Assembly: GCA_030156665.1 (NCBI GenBank) | Contig: JASGMB010000004.1 | Coordinates: 24,844-88,843, forward strand | Direction: 5' to 3' | Length of the DNA stretch: 64,000 bases | Source of the DNA: Clostridiales bacterium | GTDB taxonomy: Bacteria > Bacillota > Clostridia > SK-Y3 | In this document: positions 55,021 to 63,747 of the stretch, piece after piece | How the letters are laid out: each line of letters begins with the position of its first letter | How positions within the stretch are numbered: the first letter of the stretch is position 1 | Program-made: the position numbers and the translations under genes | The notes under the pieces: model-generated | The model's input: only the letters and a program-made list of their open reading frames with translations | The model's database searches: none | Told to the model about the DNA's origin: nothing

Positions 55021-55866
55021 TCATACCTCCACAATGATATTATCAATTAATCTGGTTTCTCCAAATCTAACAGCCAATGCAATTAAAGTTTTATTGGTAA
55101 TTTGTCGGATATCCCTTAATGTTTCCATGTCTACAATAGAAACATAATCAATTTTGGCCAATGATTTTTCGGAAATCTTTTTTTCTATGGCAGCTTTGAT
55201 CTTATATGCATTTTTTTCCCCTTGAACAATAAGATCTTTAGCCATAGTCAGCGATTGGAAAAGAACGACAGCTTGCTTACGTTCTTCCGGATTAAGATAG
55301 ATATTCCGAGAGCTCATAGCCAGGCCATCTGCTTCCCGGACAATGGGGCATACGATGATTTCTAAATCCATGTCCAAGTCTCTAACCATCTGCCGAATTA
55401 CAATTCCCTGTTGGGCATCTTTTTGTCCGAAGTAAGCGCGGTCAGGGTGTATAATATTGAACAATTTAGTAACAACAGTTGTGACTCCCCGAAAATGTCC
55501 GGGTCTGGAAGCACCGCAGAGGGTATCGGTTATTTTTTGAACCTCTACGTAAGTTTTGTATCCTTCAGGGTATATTGTGACAGTATCTGGCGTAAATATT
55601 ACATGAGCTCCGGCTTCCTGTGCCAACTGGATGTCTCGATTCAAATCTCTGGGATATTTTTCAAAGTCCTCACCGGGACCAAATTGGGTAGGATTTACAA
55701 ATATACTCACTACTGTGATGTCATTTTCACTGGCAGACCTTCGAATTAAGGACAGATGGCCTTCATGAAGATATCCCATCGTAGGGACAAAGCCTATGCT
55801 TTTACCATTTCTTTGTTCTGTTCTTAAATAGTTTTTTATTTCGGCAATCTGCTTAAATATTTGCAT
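55021..55866 (-). CDS. panC: Pantothenate synthetase
   Basis: Joins pantoate and beta-alanine with ATP. The 281 residues include [17 protein letters not shown] with the HxGH nucleotidyl-transfer motif, [19 protein letters not shown] and [21 protein letters not shown]. It is packed against panB (1 base away) and panD (1 base), forming an operon. Confidence 0.97.
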   Translation of the reverse strand: MQIFKQIAEIKNYLRTEQRNGKSIGFVPTMGYLHEGHLSLIRRSASENDITVVSIFVNPTQFGPGEDFEKYPRDLNRDIQLAQEAGAHVIFTPDTVTIYPEGYKTYVEVQKITDTLCGASRPGHFRGVTTVVTKLFNIIHPDRAYFGQKDAQQGIVIRQMVRDLDMDLEIIVCPIVREADGLAMSSRNIYLNPEERKQAVVLFQSLTMAKDLIVQGEKNAYKIKAAIEKKISEKSLAKIDYVSIVDMETLRDIRQITNKTLIALAVRFGETRLIDNIIVEV

Positions 55867-56712
55867 TTATTTTCCACCTCCATACAACTTTTCCATCATT
55901 TCAGTATCTACATGAAAGCTTTGTTTTTCTCCGGGAAACAGCTCTTGCTTTACTTCCTGGATATACCGGGATACTGCTTTTTCAATCATTGTTCCGATTT
56001 CGCCGTATCTTTTTACAAAACGGGGGCTTTTGCCTTGATAGATACCTAGTAGATCATGGGTAACCAGAATTTGTCCATCGCAGCCTTTTCCTGAACCTAT
56101 GCCAATGGTGGGAATGGAAAGTTGGGAAGAAATCAAGTTAGCCAACTCAGCAGGCACACATTCCAGCACCAATGCAAATATACCGGCCTCCTCTAATGCT
56201 TTAGCATCCTGAATAAGCTTTTGAGCCTGTTCAGCTGTTTTCCCCTGAATGAAATAACCTCCTAAGCTGTGGATGGATTGGGGTGTTAATCCCAGATGCC
56301 CCATGACAGGAATTCCCGCTTTGATGATGGCTTTGACATCTTCAAGGATTTCTTGCCCACCTTCCAGCTTTACGGCCTGGACATGCCCCTCTTGAATGAT
56401 ACGGCCTGCATTGCGAACGCTTTCGGCTATTCCCATATGATAGGATAAGAAGGGCATATCTCCTACCACTAAGGCGTGTGTTACCCCGCGGCTTACTGCT
56501 TTAATATGATGAATCATATCTTCCATGGTTACCTGTGTAGTATCTTCATAGCCCAATACTACCATACCAAGGGAATCCCCAACTAGAATACCGTCTATTC
56601 CACTGCTGTCTAGCATTTTTCCGGTTGGATAATCATAGGCGGTCAACATTGAAATTTTTTGTTTATCTTGTTTCATCTTCCGAAATGTTGCTGTAGTAAT
56701 TCTTTTATTCAT
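55867..56712 (-). CDS. panB: 3-methyl-2-oxobutanoate hydroxymethyltransferase
   Basis: First step of pantothenate synthesis, using 5,10-methylene-THF. The 281 residues contain MLTAYDYPTGKMLDSSGID, VGDSLGMVVLGYEDTTQVTM, GIPVMGHLGLTPQSIH and GCDGQILVTHDLLGI. The start at ATG 56712 is about 10 bases after AGGAGGT; TTG 56721 is too close to it. First gene of the operon, with a terminator-like hairpin in its leader. Confidence 0.96.
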   Translation of the reverse strand: MNKRITTATFRKMKQDKQKISMLTAYDYPTGKMLDSSGIDGILVGDSLGMVVLGYEDTTQVTMEDMIHHIKAVSRGVTHALVVGDMPFLSYHMGIAESVRNAGRIIQEGHVQAVKLEGGQEILEDVKAIIKAGIPVMGHLGLTPQSIHSLGGYFIQGKTAEQAQKLIQDAKALEEAGIFALVLECVPAELANLISSQLSIPTIGIGSGKGCDGQILVTHDLLGIYQGKSPRFVKRYGEIGTMIEKAVSRYIQEVKQELFPGEKQSFHVDTEMMEKLYGGGK

Positions 56713-56732
56713 GGTTTTCAATACCTCCTAAA

Positions 56733-56768
56733 ACAAAAAAACCCTCTTGGACATGAGTCAAGAAGGTA
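56733..56768 (-). terminator. Terminator-like hairpin in the panB leader
   Basis: On the minus strand ACCTTCTTG and CAAGAGGGT form a stem around ACTCATGTC, followed by TTTTTTTG, and then the panB ribosome binding site. Its place just before the operon suggests attenuation of panBCD, or the end of an upstream transcript. Confidence 0.65.
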
Positions 56769-56847
56769 TAGTATTCCTATCATTTACACAAATTCTTGAT
56801 TCTGTCCTTGTCCCTGTAGGCTCAAAGCAGAAAGTTATATAAAGTTA

Positions 56848-56954
56848 ACCTGTTGTGCTAATTAAAATATTATTCTAGCTGCTGAAGCTCCAAACTCCCA
56901 ACCCTAAACTTCCAACTCCGAGCTCCAAACTTCAAATTGAACTAGCACAACGCG
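56848..56954 (+). mobile_element. MITE-like element, family A, copy 3 (inverted heptamers)
   Basis: Flanked by the exact direct repeat TAAAGTTA (56840-56847 and 56955-56962). Ends ACCTGTTGTGCTAATT and GAACTAGCACAACGCG are inverted repeats. The interior is almost entirely heptamers of the opposite sense: AAGCTCC, AAACTCC, CAACCCT, AAACTTC, CAACTCC, GAGCTCC. It lacks the AAAAAGCCT interior of the other copies. It sits in the leader region between panB and folE. The flanking DNA (56963-57139) shows nothing I can name. Confidence 0.75.
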
Positions 56955-57139
56955 TAAAGTTATTTAAATAAAATACAGTGTACAAGTATGGCTCCGAAGA
57001 TACCATCTTATGTAATAAAGATATCATAAAGGGAAAAGAATTGCAATTGTATTTTAACAACATATATACTGTATCAAAATTGCTGCCGAAAATTTAATTT
57101 GTGAACATCCATAAGAAACATAGATGCTCTCACATTATC

Positions 57140-57168
57140 TTACAAACCACTATTAAATATGATATAAT
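57140..57168 (+). promoter_or_regulatory. folE operon promoter
   Basis: TTACAA (57140-57145) and TATAAT (57163-57168) with a 17-base spacer. It predicts a leader of about 215 bases before folE. Confidence 0.6.
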
Positions 57169-57174
57169 ATGAAG

Positions 57175-57392
57175 CGTTAAAGTTTGGGAAACACCTACAA
57201 GCTTTGCAACGGCAAAAAATAAAACCAATATTTCTCAAGACATAACTTGTAGGTAAGGTTAAGCTTGCAGATTCATAAAATCATGTGGATGGCAGACACA
57301 AAAGGTGTATAGGAAAAAATTTATTGTTTACGTTGGTGCAGTAAAAATTTTCAAAATAGTACAACAGATTAATTGAAAAAGGAGAAGGTTTA
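57175..57392 (+). promoter_or_regulatory. Long structured leader of the folate operon
   Basis: ACCTACAAG (57193-57201) can pair with CTTGTAGGT (57246-57254) over 9 bp. The overlapping ACACCT (57191-57196) could instead pair with AGGTGT (57303-57308), so two exclusive folds are possible. It does not match the THF, TPP, FMN, SAM or T-box patterns I know. AAGGAGAAGG ends it. It may be a regulatory RNA for folate genes; this is inference. Confidence 0.45.
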
Positions 57393-57953
57393 ATGATAGA
57401 TCAGGATAAGATTCGTAAAGCGATGCGGATGATGATAGAAGCCATAGGCGAGAACCCGGACAGAGAAGGAATTAAAGACACACCGGATCGTGTAGCTCGA
57501 ATGTATGCAGAGATATTTAGCGGATTAGGACAAGATCCAAAGGAGTATCTTCAGGTATACTTCAATGAAGACCATGATGAAATGGTACTGGTGAAGGATA
57601 TTCCGTTTTATTCCATGTGTGAACACCATTTTCTTCCTTTTATTGGGAAGGCTCATGTTGCATATATACCCCAAAAAGGCAAGATAACTGGTTTGAGCAA
57701 ACTGGCCCGGGTGGTGGACAGTATAGCAAAGCGGCCGCAGCTGCAAGAACGTCTGACCGGCGAGATAGCCGATGTGTTGATGAAATGCCTGGAACCGCAA
57801 GGTGTGGCGGTAGTGGTAGAAGCAGAGCACTTATGTATGAGCATGAGAGGCATAAAGAAGCCCGGTTCTAAAACAATTACATCGGCAGTCCGAGGAATAT
57901 TTAGGCGAGATGCCAAAACCCGAGCAGAGGCGTTTGCCTTGATAAAAGATTAG
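57393..57953 (+). CDS. folE: GTP cyclohydrolase I
   Basis: Commits GTP to tetrahydrofolate synthesis. The 186 residues show the zinc site [20 protein letters not shown] and the later Cys in [16 protein letters not shown], plus [32 protein letters not shown] precedes the ATG. First gene of folE-HD-folP-folB-folK, packed closely. Confidence 0.97.
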   Translation: MIDQDKIRKAMRMMIEAIGENPDREGIKDTPDRVARMYAEIFSGLGQDPKEYLQVYFNEDHDEMVLVKDIPFYSMCEHHFLPFIGKAHVAYIPQKGKITGLSKLARVVDSIAKRPQLQERLTGEIADVLMKCLEPQGVAVVVEAEHLCMSMRGIKKPGSKTITSAVRGIFRRDAKTRAEAFALIKD

Positions 57954-57964
57954 GAGAGGTTTTG

Positions 57965-58444
57965 ATGAAAAGAATTACTAAAATACTTAACCATCCACAG
58001 TACATTGAGTACTTAAATCGAAATGCTGAGGCTGAAAAAGAACGTGTATTTTGCCGTCATGATCTCCGTCATGCGTTGGAAGTTGCAAGAGTTGCCTATA
58101 TCATGGTATTGGAGAATAAACTTATGATAAAAAAAGACATCATTTATGCCGCAGCTTTGCTGCATGATATAGGGCGATGGAAAGAATATGCCAGTGGCGT
58201 TGATCATACGGTTATAAGCGCTGAATTGGCAATAAGTATATTGGTGGACAGTGGATTTGATAGCGAAGAAAGTGAACAGATATTGAAGGCTATACAGGAT
58301 CATCGTAAGAGCGGTAAACAGAGTACATTTCTCAGTTCCATACTGTATAAAAGTGATAAGATTTCACGGCTGTGTATCGAATGCCTAGTAAGGAATCAAT
58401 GCAAACGTTTTTCGGATGGAAGGCAGGCTGAATTATATTATTAA
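57965..58444 (+). CDS. HD-domain phosphohydrolase in the folate operon
   Basis: The 159-residue protein has the metal-binding pattern of HD hydrolases: CRHDLRHALEVARVA, then ALLHDIGRWKEYASGVDH and later ILKAIQDHRK. It sits 11 bases after folE, a place often held by such a gene in Clostridia. It may dephosphorylate a pterin intermediate, since the usual FolQ Nudix enzyme is not in the operon, but this is a guess. ATG 57965 follows AGGAGAGG. Confidence 0.8.
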   Translation: MKRITKILNHPQYIEYLNRNAEAEKERVFCRHDLRHALEVARVAYIMVLENKLMIKKDIIYAAALLHDIGRWKEYASGVDHTVISAELAISILVDSGFDSEESEQILKAIQDHRKSGKQSTFLSSILYKSDKISRLCIECLVRNQCKRFSDGRQAELYY

Positions 58445-58485
58445 TAAAAGACATAAAATTCACACTAATGATAAAGGAGGATAAT

Positions 58486-59301
58486 ATGGCTAGGAAATTA
58501 TGTATAGGAAATAGAGTATGGTATTGGGGCCAGCGTACCTATATCATGGGGATATTAAATGTGACACCCGATTCTTTTTCGGATGGAGGTTGTTTTTTTG
58601 ACCATGATGCTGCCATAGAGCGAGCCCGACAGATGACAGCCGAGGGGGCGGATATCATAGACATAGGTGGGGAATCCACGCGGCCGGGTTTTAAACCTGT
58701 ACCGGCTGAACAAGAAATGGAAAGGGTTATACCGGTAATAGAGCAATTATCTCGGCACACCAATGTGCCTATATCGGTGGATACATATAAAGCCAAGACG
58801 GCTGAAGCGGCGATACGAGCTGGTGCCCATATGCTTAACGATATATGGGGGTTGAAGGCCGACCCGGAAATGGGCAGTGTGGCAGCTCGGTATGGTGTAC
58901 CAATATGCATTATGCATAATAAGGCTAAGGCGGAATATGATAATATCATAGAAGATATGATGAGAGAAATATCCGAAAGCATAGAAATAGCATTAAAGGC
59001 CGGCGTGAAGGATGAAAATATTATTATAGACCCTGGCATCGGTTTTGGCAAGACATGGGAGCATAACCTGCAGGTGATGCGGCATCTAGAACAGTTTAAG
59101 CGGCTGGGATATCCTATACTTTTGGGGGCATCCCGCAAGTCGTTCATTGGTAAAGTGCTGGACCTTCCGGTGGAAGAACGGTTGGAAGGGACCATTGCTG
59201 CTACGGTGGTAGGGATTATGAAAGGTGTGGACATCGTGCGTATACATGATGTATACCAGAACAAGCGGGCAGCAGTTATGACCGATGAAATGGGGAGATG
59301 A
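58486..59301 (+). CDS. folP: Dihydropteroate synthase
   Basis: Joins the pterin diphosphate with p-aminobenzoate; target of sulfonamides. The 271 residues contain IMGILNVTPDSFSDGG, DIGGESTRPGFKPV, IDPGIGFGKTWEHNL and GASRKSFIG, the standard series. ATG 58486 follows AAAGGAGG. GC content from here to folK is visibly higher than in the surrounding genes. Confidence 0.97.
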   Translation: MARKLCIGNRVWYWGQRTYIMGILNVTPDSFSDGGCFFDHDAAIERARQMTAEGADIIDIGGESTRPGFKPVPAEQEMERVIPVIEQLSRHTNVPISVDTYKAKTAEAAIRAGAHMLNDIWGLKADPEMGSVAARYGVPICIMHNKAKAEYDNIIEDMMREISESIEIALKAGVKDENIIIDPGIGFGKTWEHNLQVMRHLEQFKRLGYPILLGASRKSFIGKVLDLPVEERLEGTIAATVVGIMKGVDIVRIHDVYQNKRAAVMTDEMGR

Positions 59302-59303
59302 AT

Positions 59304-59684
59304 ATGGATAAGATCATCATAGAAGAATTAGAGGTATATGCCTATCACGGTGTGGCACCGGAAGAAAAAACCATGGGACAGATGTTTATTGTGTCGGTAG
59401 AGATAGCTACCGATCTGGAAGCTGCAGCCTGTTGGGATGACCTATCCTGCAGCATCAATTATGATGATGTATGTGCCGATATAGAGCAGGTATTGACCAT
59501 ACGTAAATATGACTTAATAGAAGCAGCCGCCATGGCATTAATTGATTGGATATTGAATCATTATCCGGCTGCGATATCGGTTAAGGTCCTGTTGAAAAAG
59601 CCATGGGCTCCCCTGGGCCGTCACCTGAAATATGTTGCAATAGAAATGGAACGCCGGCGGGAAGAAAAGTATGGTCATTCATAA
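59304..59684 (+). CDS. folB: Dihydroneopterin aldolase
   Basis: Cleaves dihydroneopterin to the 6-hydroxymethyl pterin. The 126 residues show ELEVYAYHGVAPEEKTMGQ, with the conserved Tyr-His-Gly, SINYDDVCADIEQVL and the later VKVLLKKPWAPLGRHLKYVAIEM. ATG 59304 is preferred (7 bases after GGGGAG); ATG 59298 overlaps the folP stop. Overlaps folK by 14 bases. Confidence 0.94.
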   Translation: MDKIIIEELEVYAYHGVAPEEKTMGQMFIVSVEIATDLEAAACWDDLSCSINYDDVCADIEQVLTIRKYDLIEAAAMALIDWILNHYPAAISVKVLLKKPWAPLGRHLKYVAIEMERRREEKYGHS

Positions 59685-60150
59685 AGCAATTGTCTATTTG
59701 GGGATAGGGTCTAACATGGGCGACCGACAGGCCAATCTGGATGCGGCTGTCGACATGCTTCGGTGCATGGAAGGCATAGAAGTAAAAGCCGTTTCTCCAT
59801 TTTATCATACAGCTCCGGTAGGATATACAGAGCAGCCCGATTTTCTAAATGGGGCTGTAGAGGTAGAAACCATTCTTTCTCCCCATGAACTTTTAAAAGT
59901 GTGTCAGAGAATAGAAAAGAAGTTAAAACGGGTGCGTACTATACGCTGGGGACCGCGTACAATAGATGTGGATATATTATTATATAATCATTTAGTAATG
60001 CAGGACGAAAATCTTGTCATTCCTCATCCTCGCATGCATGAAAGGGAATTTGTGCTAAAGCCGCTAAATGACATAGCACCCCACGTTATTCATCCGGTCT
60101 ATAAAATATCTATACGGGAAATATATATGAAAACCGGTGTAAAATTATAA
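59671..60150 (+). CDS. folK: 2-amino-4-hydroxy-6-hydroxymethyldihydropteridine diphosphokinase
   Basis: Adds diphosphate to the pterin before FolP. The 159 residues contain IVYLGIGSNMGDRQANLDAA, AVSPFYHTAPVGYTEQPDFLN, RWGPRTIDVDILLYNH and PHPRMHEREFVLKPLNDIAP. Last gene of the folate operon. It starts within folB after GGGAAG. Confidence 0.96.
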   Translation: MVIHKAIVYLGIGSNMGDRQANLDAAVDMLRCMEGIEVKAVSPFYHTAPVGYTEQPDFLNGAVEVETILSPHELLKVCQRIEKKLKRVRTIRWGPRTIDVDILLYNHLVMQDENLVIPHPRMHEREFVLKPLNDIAPHVIHPVYKISIREIYMKTGVKL

Positions 60151-60179
60151 TTGTTAGTTAATGCTATAAATGATATAAT
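60151..60179 (+). promoter_or_regulatory. glnS promoter
   Basis: TTGTTA (60151-60156) and TATAAT (60174-60179) with a 17-base spacer, immediately after the folK stop codon. No T-box leader is seen in the 44 bases to glnS. Confidence 0.65.
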
Positions 60180-60223
60180 AAAACCCATAATATAGTCTAA
60201 ACTGTAGTAAGGAGCAATGAGAC

Positions 60224-61933
60224 ATGACTAAAAATAACAACATTGATAAAGAATTGAATCATGAGGAGATACCGACCAATTTTATTCACAACATTATTGA
60301 TGAAGACTTAAAAGAGGGTGTTTACCATAACGTACACACCCGATTTCCACCTGAACCTAACGGATATCTCCACATAGGACATGCAAAGTCTATTTGTTTA
60401 AATTTCGGAACGGCAAGAAAATATAATGGGCTTTGTAATTTAAGATTTGATGATACCAACCCTATAAAAGAAGATATAGAATATATCGAATCTATTAAAA
60501 GGGACGTAAAATGGTTGGGATTTGACTGGGAAGACCGTATGTACTATGCTTCTGACTATTTTGAACAAATATATGAGTGTGCTGTTGCATTAATCAAAAA
60601 AGGGAAGGCGTATGTTTGCGATTTGACCCCTGACCAGATAAGAGAGTACCGCGGTACATTAACCGAACCTGGTAAGGAAAGCCCATATCGTAACCGTTCA
60701 GTTGAAGAGAATCTGAATTTATTTAAAAGGATGCGAGATGGGGAATTTGAGGATGGTTCCCATGTATTAAGAGCGAAAATAGATATGGCTTCACCCAATT
60801 TAAATATGCGCGATCCAGTTCTTTATCGTATTTCCCATGCAAAACATCATAGAACCGGGGATCAGTGGTGTATTTATCCCATGTATGATTTTGCTCACCC
60901 TATATCTGATGCATTGGAAAACATTACTCATTCTATTTGTACCTTGGAATTTGAAGACCATCGTCCTTTATATGACTGGGTGTTGAGGGAATTAGGATTT
61001 CAAAATCCTCCAAAGCAAATTGAATTTGCAAGACTTGAGCTTACCAACACGGTGATGAGTAAAAGAAAATTGAGGAAACTGGTAGAAGAGGGTTATGTAG
61101 ACGGATGGGACGACCCGCGCATGCCGACCATTTCCGGGCTAAGAAGACGGGGGTATACACCGGAGGCTATTAGAGACTTCTGCGAACGCATAGGCGTAGC
61201 AAAAAGAATAAGTACTGTAGATATTGCATTACTGGAACACTGCATCAGGGAGGATTTGAAATTGAAAGAACCTCGGATGATGGCAGTACTTAGACCATTA
61301 AAAGTGGTAATTACAAATTATCCGGAGAACGAAGTAGAGTATTTGGAAGTAGAAAATAATCAGGAAAATCCTGAGATGGGCACAAGAAAAGTTCCGTTTT
61401 CACGGGTACTTTACATCGAACAGGATGATTTTATGGAAGAACCTCCAAAGAAGTTTTTCCGTTTATCACCGGGCAAGGAAGTGCGACTGAAAAATGCATA
61501 TTTTATTAAATGTGAAAAAGTCATAAAAGATGAAGAAACGGGAGAGATTATTGAACTTCACTGCACCTATGATCCGGAAACAAAAAGTGGAAGCGGATTT
61601 ACCGGTAGAAAGGTAAAAGGGACGCTGCATTGGGTATCTGCTGCTTATGCAGTGAAAGCAGAAGTAAGGTTGTACGACCATCTATTCCTAGAGGAGGATG
61701 AAGCCGGAGAGATGGAAGCAACAGTGATGGACGGAATGAATTTGAATCCCAATTCACTAGAAGTATTAGAAAGTTATGTTGAGCCAGCCTTGGCACAAGC
61801 CGAACCGGGAAGCAAATTTCAATTTTTAAGACATGGATATTTTTGTATGGATACCAAAGATTCTACCCAAGGAAAACCGGTATTCAATAGGATTGTATCT
61901 TTAAAAAGTTCGTATAAAGTTGAACAAAAATGA
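60224..61933 (+). CDS. glnS: Glutaminyl-tRNA synthetase
   Basis: Charges tRNA(Gln) directly. The 569 residues have the class I HIGH motif in [21 protein letters not shown] (about 43-63), and [14 protein letters not shown] holds the KMSKS equivalent. The C-terminal anticodon-binding beta-barrels are complete, with no attached YqeY domain. Most Firmicutes lack GlnRS and use GatCAB with GluRS, so this is probably an acquired gene, as in some other Clostridia. TAAGGAGCAATGAGAC precedes the ATG. Confidence 0.95.
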   Translation: MTKNNNIDKELNHEEIPTNFIHNIIDEDLKEGVYHNVHTRFPPEPNGYLHIGHAKSICLNFGTARKYNGLCNLRFDDTNPIKEDIEYIESIKRDVKWLGFDWEDRMYYASDYFEQIYECAVALIKKGKAYVCDLTPDQIREYRGTLTEPGKESPYRNRSVEENLNLFKRMRDGEFEDGSHVLRAKIDMASPNLNMRDPVLYRISHAKHHRTGDQWCIYPMYDFAHPISDALENITHSICTLEFEDHRPLYDWVLRELGFQNPPKQIEFARLELTNTVMSKRKLRKLVEEGYVDGWDDPRMPTISGLRRRGYTPEAIRDFCERIGVAKRISTVDIALLEHCIREDLKLKEPRMMAVLRPLKVVITNYPENEVEYLEVENNQENPEMGTRKVPFSRVLYIEQDDFMEEPPKKFFRLSPGKEVRLKNAYFIKCEKVIKDEETGEIIELHCTYDPETKSGSGFTGRKVKGTLHWVSAAYAVKAEVRLYDHLFLEEDEAGEMEATVMDGMNLNPNSLEVLESYVEPALAQAEPGSKFQFLRHGYFCMDTKDSTQGKPVFNRIVSLKSSYKVEQK

Positions 61934-61960
61934 GGCAAAGGGAATCCCCTTTGCCTTTAC
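61932..61960 (+). terminator. Hairpin after glnS
   Basis: AGGCAAAGGG and CCCTTTGCCT pair from the glnS stop codon on; a short T-run follows. A family C arm (TAATATTCTTCAAATAAAAA) is at about 61985-62013 and heptamers TGTGAAC, CGTGAAC at about 62037-62051. Confidence 0.65.
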
Positions 61961-62065
61961 CATTTATAGGAAATCGTTCAAACATAATATTCTTCAAATA
62001 AAAAATATACGTCCAAAAAGATATAAATCTGTCAGCTGTGAACCGTGAACTGTTGGCAAGTTTTT

Positions 62066-63523
62066 TCATTCATTATTCTCCAGCAATTCAATACCTTTTT
62101 TAATTCTCATTATACTTTCCTCTTTTCCTAATAAATCTGCCAGTTCAATGCTGCCGCCGGGAGAAGATGGTTTTCCTGATAGGGCAACGCGGATTGGCCA
62201 GAGCATCTGTCCGTTTTTTATACCTAATTTTTCAATCAGGGCAAACACTGCATCATGAATACTTTCTTCTGTCCAATTATCCAGTGCTTCAAGTACTGGT
62301 AATGCTGCTTTAAGATTTTCTAACGCATTTTCCCGATTTGTTTTCATTTTTTTGTGAATGTACAATTCAGTGCTGTATTCCGGAAGTTCATTCATGAAAT
62401 CTACAATTTCTATAATATCAGAGAATTTTACTGTTCTGGTATGCAGAAGTTTACTTACCTTATATAAATCAATATTCGGGTTGGAAATGGCTTTTTGATA
62501 ATAAGGTAGTGCTTTTTGGTGAAATTCATCTAAAGATAATTTTCTGATATACTCTCCATTTAACCAATCCAATTTTTGAACATCAAAAATTGCAGGAGAT
62601 TTACTAATACCTTTAATATCAAAAGCTTCAATTAATTCATCTAAAGTAAAAATTTCCCGATCTCCTCCAGGACTCCATCCTAACAACGCGATATAGTTTA
62701 CAATAGCTTCTTTGAGATATCCTTTGGCGATGAAATCTTCATAAGAAGCGTCTCCTTCACGTTTGCTTAGCTTTTTGCTTGCCGTTTTCATTACGGGAGG
62801 TACATGGATATAGGTTGGAATTTTCCAGCCAAAGGCTTTATACAGTAAGTTATACTTTGGTGTAGAAGATAGATATTCACTGCCTCTGATAACATGTGAA
62901 ATTTTCATTAAATGGTCATCTACAACATTTGCAAAATTGTACGTAGGAAGTCCATCGGATTTTAATAAAATATTATCGTCAAGAGTACTATTTTCTACCG
63001 TAATGGTTCCATACACTGTATCAGTAAAAGTGGTAGTCCCTTCATTTGGAATTTTTTGTCTGATAACATAGGGTACGCCGTTTTTGAGTTTAGCTTCAAC
63101 CTCATCTTGAGATAAATTTCTGCAATATCCGTCGTATTTGTGAGCACCTTTTTCGTCTTCTTGTTTTAATTTATCTAATCTTTCCTTATCACAGAAACAA
63201 TAATAGGCCCCATCAAGTTTAACCAGCTTTTGAGCATATTCTTTATATATGTTTTTTCTTTTGCTTTGAATATAAGGGCCGTAATCTCCACCTATATCGG
63301 GACCTTCATCGTGTTTTAAGCCCGTTTCGGCAAGTGTTCTATATATTACCTCTGTGGCGCCTTCGACGTATCTTTCCTGATCGGTATCTTCAATTCTTAG
63401 AATAAATTTTCCATTATTGCTTTTAGCCAGTAAATAAGCATATAAAGCGGTTCTGAGATTTCCTATATGCATGTAACCTGTAGGGCTCGGTGCAAAACGC
63501 GTACGTACTTCTAAACTAGACAT
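62066..63523 (-). CDS. gltX: Glutamyl-tRNA synthetase
   Basis: Charges tRNA(Glu). The 485 residues have [23 protein letters not shown], with the HIGN form of HIGH, and [19 protein letters not shown] with the KLSKR motif. The C-terminal anticodon-binding domain is all-helical. ATG 63523 follows AAGGAGGATGATTCTT; the frame is open to 63685 only through family B repeat. It converges on glnS, so GluRS and GlnRS genes lie side by side. Confidence 0.96.
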   Translation of the reverse strand: MSSLEVRTRFAPSPTGYMHIGNLRTALYAYLLAKSNNGKFILRIEDTDQERYVEGATEVIYRTLAETGLKHDEGPDIGGDYGPYIQSKRKNIYKEYAQKLVKLDGAYYCFCDKERLDKLKQEDEKGAHKYDGYCRNLSQDEVEAKLKNGVPYVIRQKIPNEGTTTFTDTVYGTITVENSTLDDNILLKSDGLPTYNFANVVDDHLMKISHVIRGSEYLSSTPKYNLLYKAFGWKIPTYIHVPPVMKTASKKLSKREGDASYEDFIAKGYLKEAIVNYIALLGWSPGGDREIFTLDELIEAFDIKGISKSPAIFDVQKLDWLNGEYIRKLSLDEFHQKALPYYQKAISNPNIDLYKVSKLLHTRTVKFSDIIEIVDFMNELPEYSTELYIHKKMKTNRENALENLKAALPVLEALDNWTEESIHDAVFALIEKLGIKNGQMLWPIRVALSGKPSSPGGSIELADLLGKEESIMRIKKGIELLENNE

Positions 63524-63549
63524 AAGAATCATCCTCCTTATATAAATAT

Positions 63550-63646
63550 CAAAAATAAGACAATCGCCTTCGGCGAATTGATGTGCCTTTCGGCATAAAA
63601 GGCTAAGGTAAATTGTCTTGATATTACGCTTCGCTTCATAATAAAA
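63550..63646 (-). repeat. Family B repeat in the gltX leader
   Basis: An inverted full copy: AAGACAATCGCCTTCGGCG at one end and AATTGTCTTGATATTACGCT, then CGCTTCATAATAA at the other. It lies between the gltX promoter and its ribosome binding site, so it is transcribed as a large hairpin in the leader. Another hairpin CTTTTATCC/GGATAAAAG (63650-63668) follows. Confidence 0.7.
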
Positions 63647-63718
63647 TGCTTTTATCCAGCAGGATAAAAGGCCGCTTACTATCATGTGCCAATAATAAAT
63701 ATTTGAATCTATTTAATT

Positions 63719-63747
63719 ATATTATTATTAGATAATACTATTGTCAA
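63719..63747 (-). promoter_or_regulatory. gltX promoter
   Basis: On the minus strand TTGACA (63747-63742) and TAATAT (63724-63719) are 17 bases apart. The leader is about 190 bases. Confidence 0.65.

Noticed and set aside
57175..57392. THF riboswitch before folE
   Set aside because: The conserved cores of the THF riboswitches as I know them are not visible. I list it only as an unassigned structured leader.
58539..59264. 241-codon open frame on the minus strand inside folP
   Set aside because: It mirrors folP in the opposite sense and its composition is that of a codon shadow. No supporting start signal.
63524..63685. N-terminal extension of GltX
   Set aside because: It is translated family B repeat. 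The class I fold starts at ATG 63523 after AAGGAGG.
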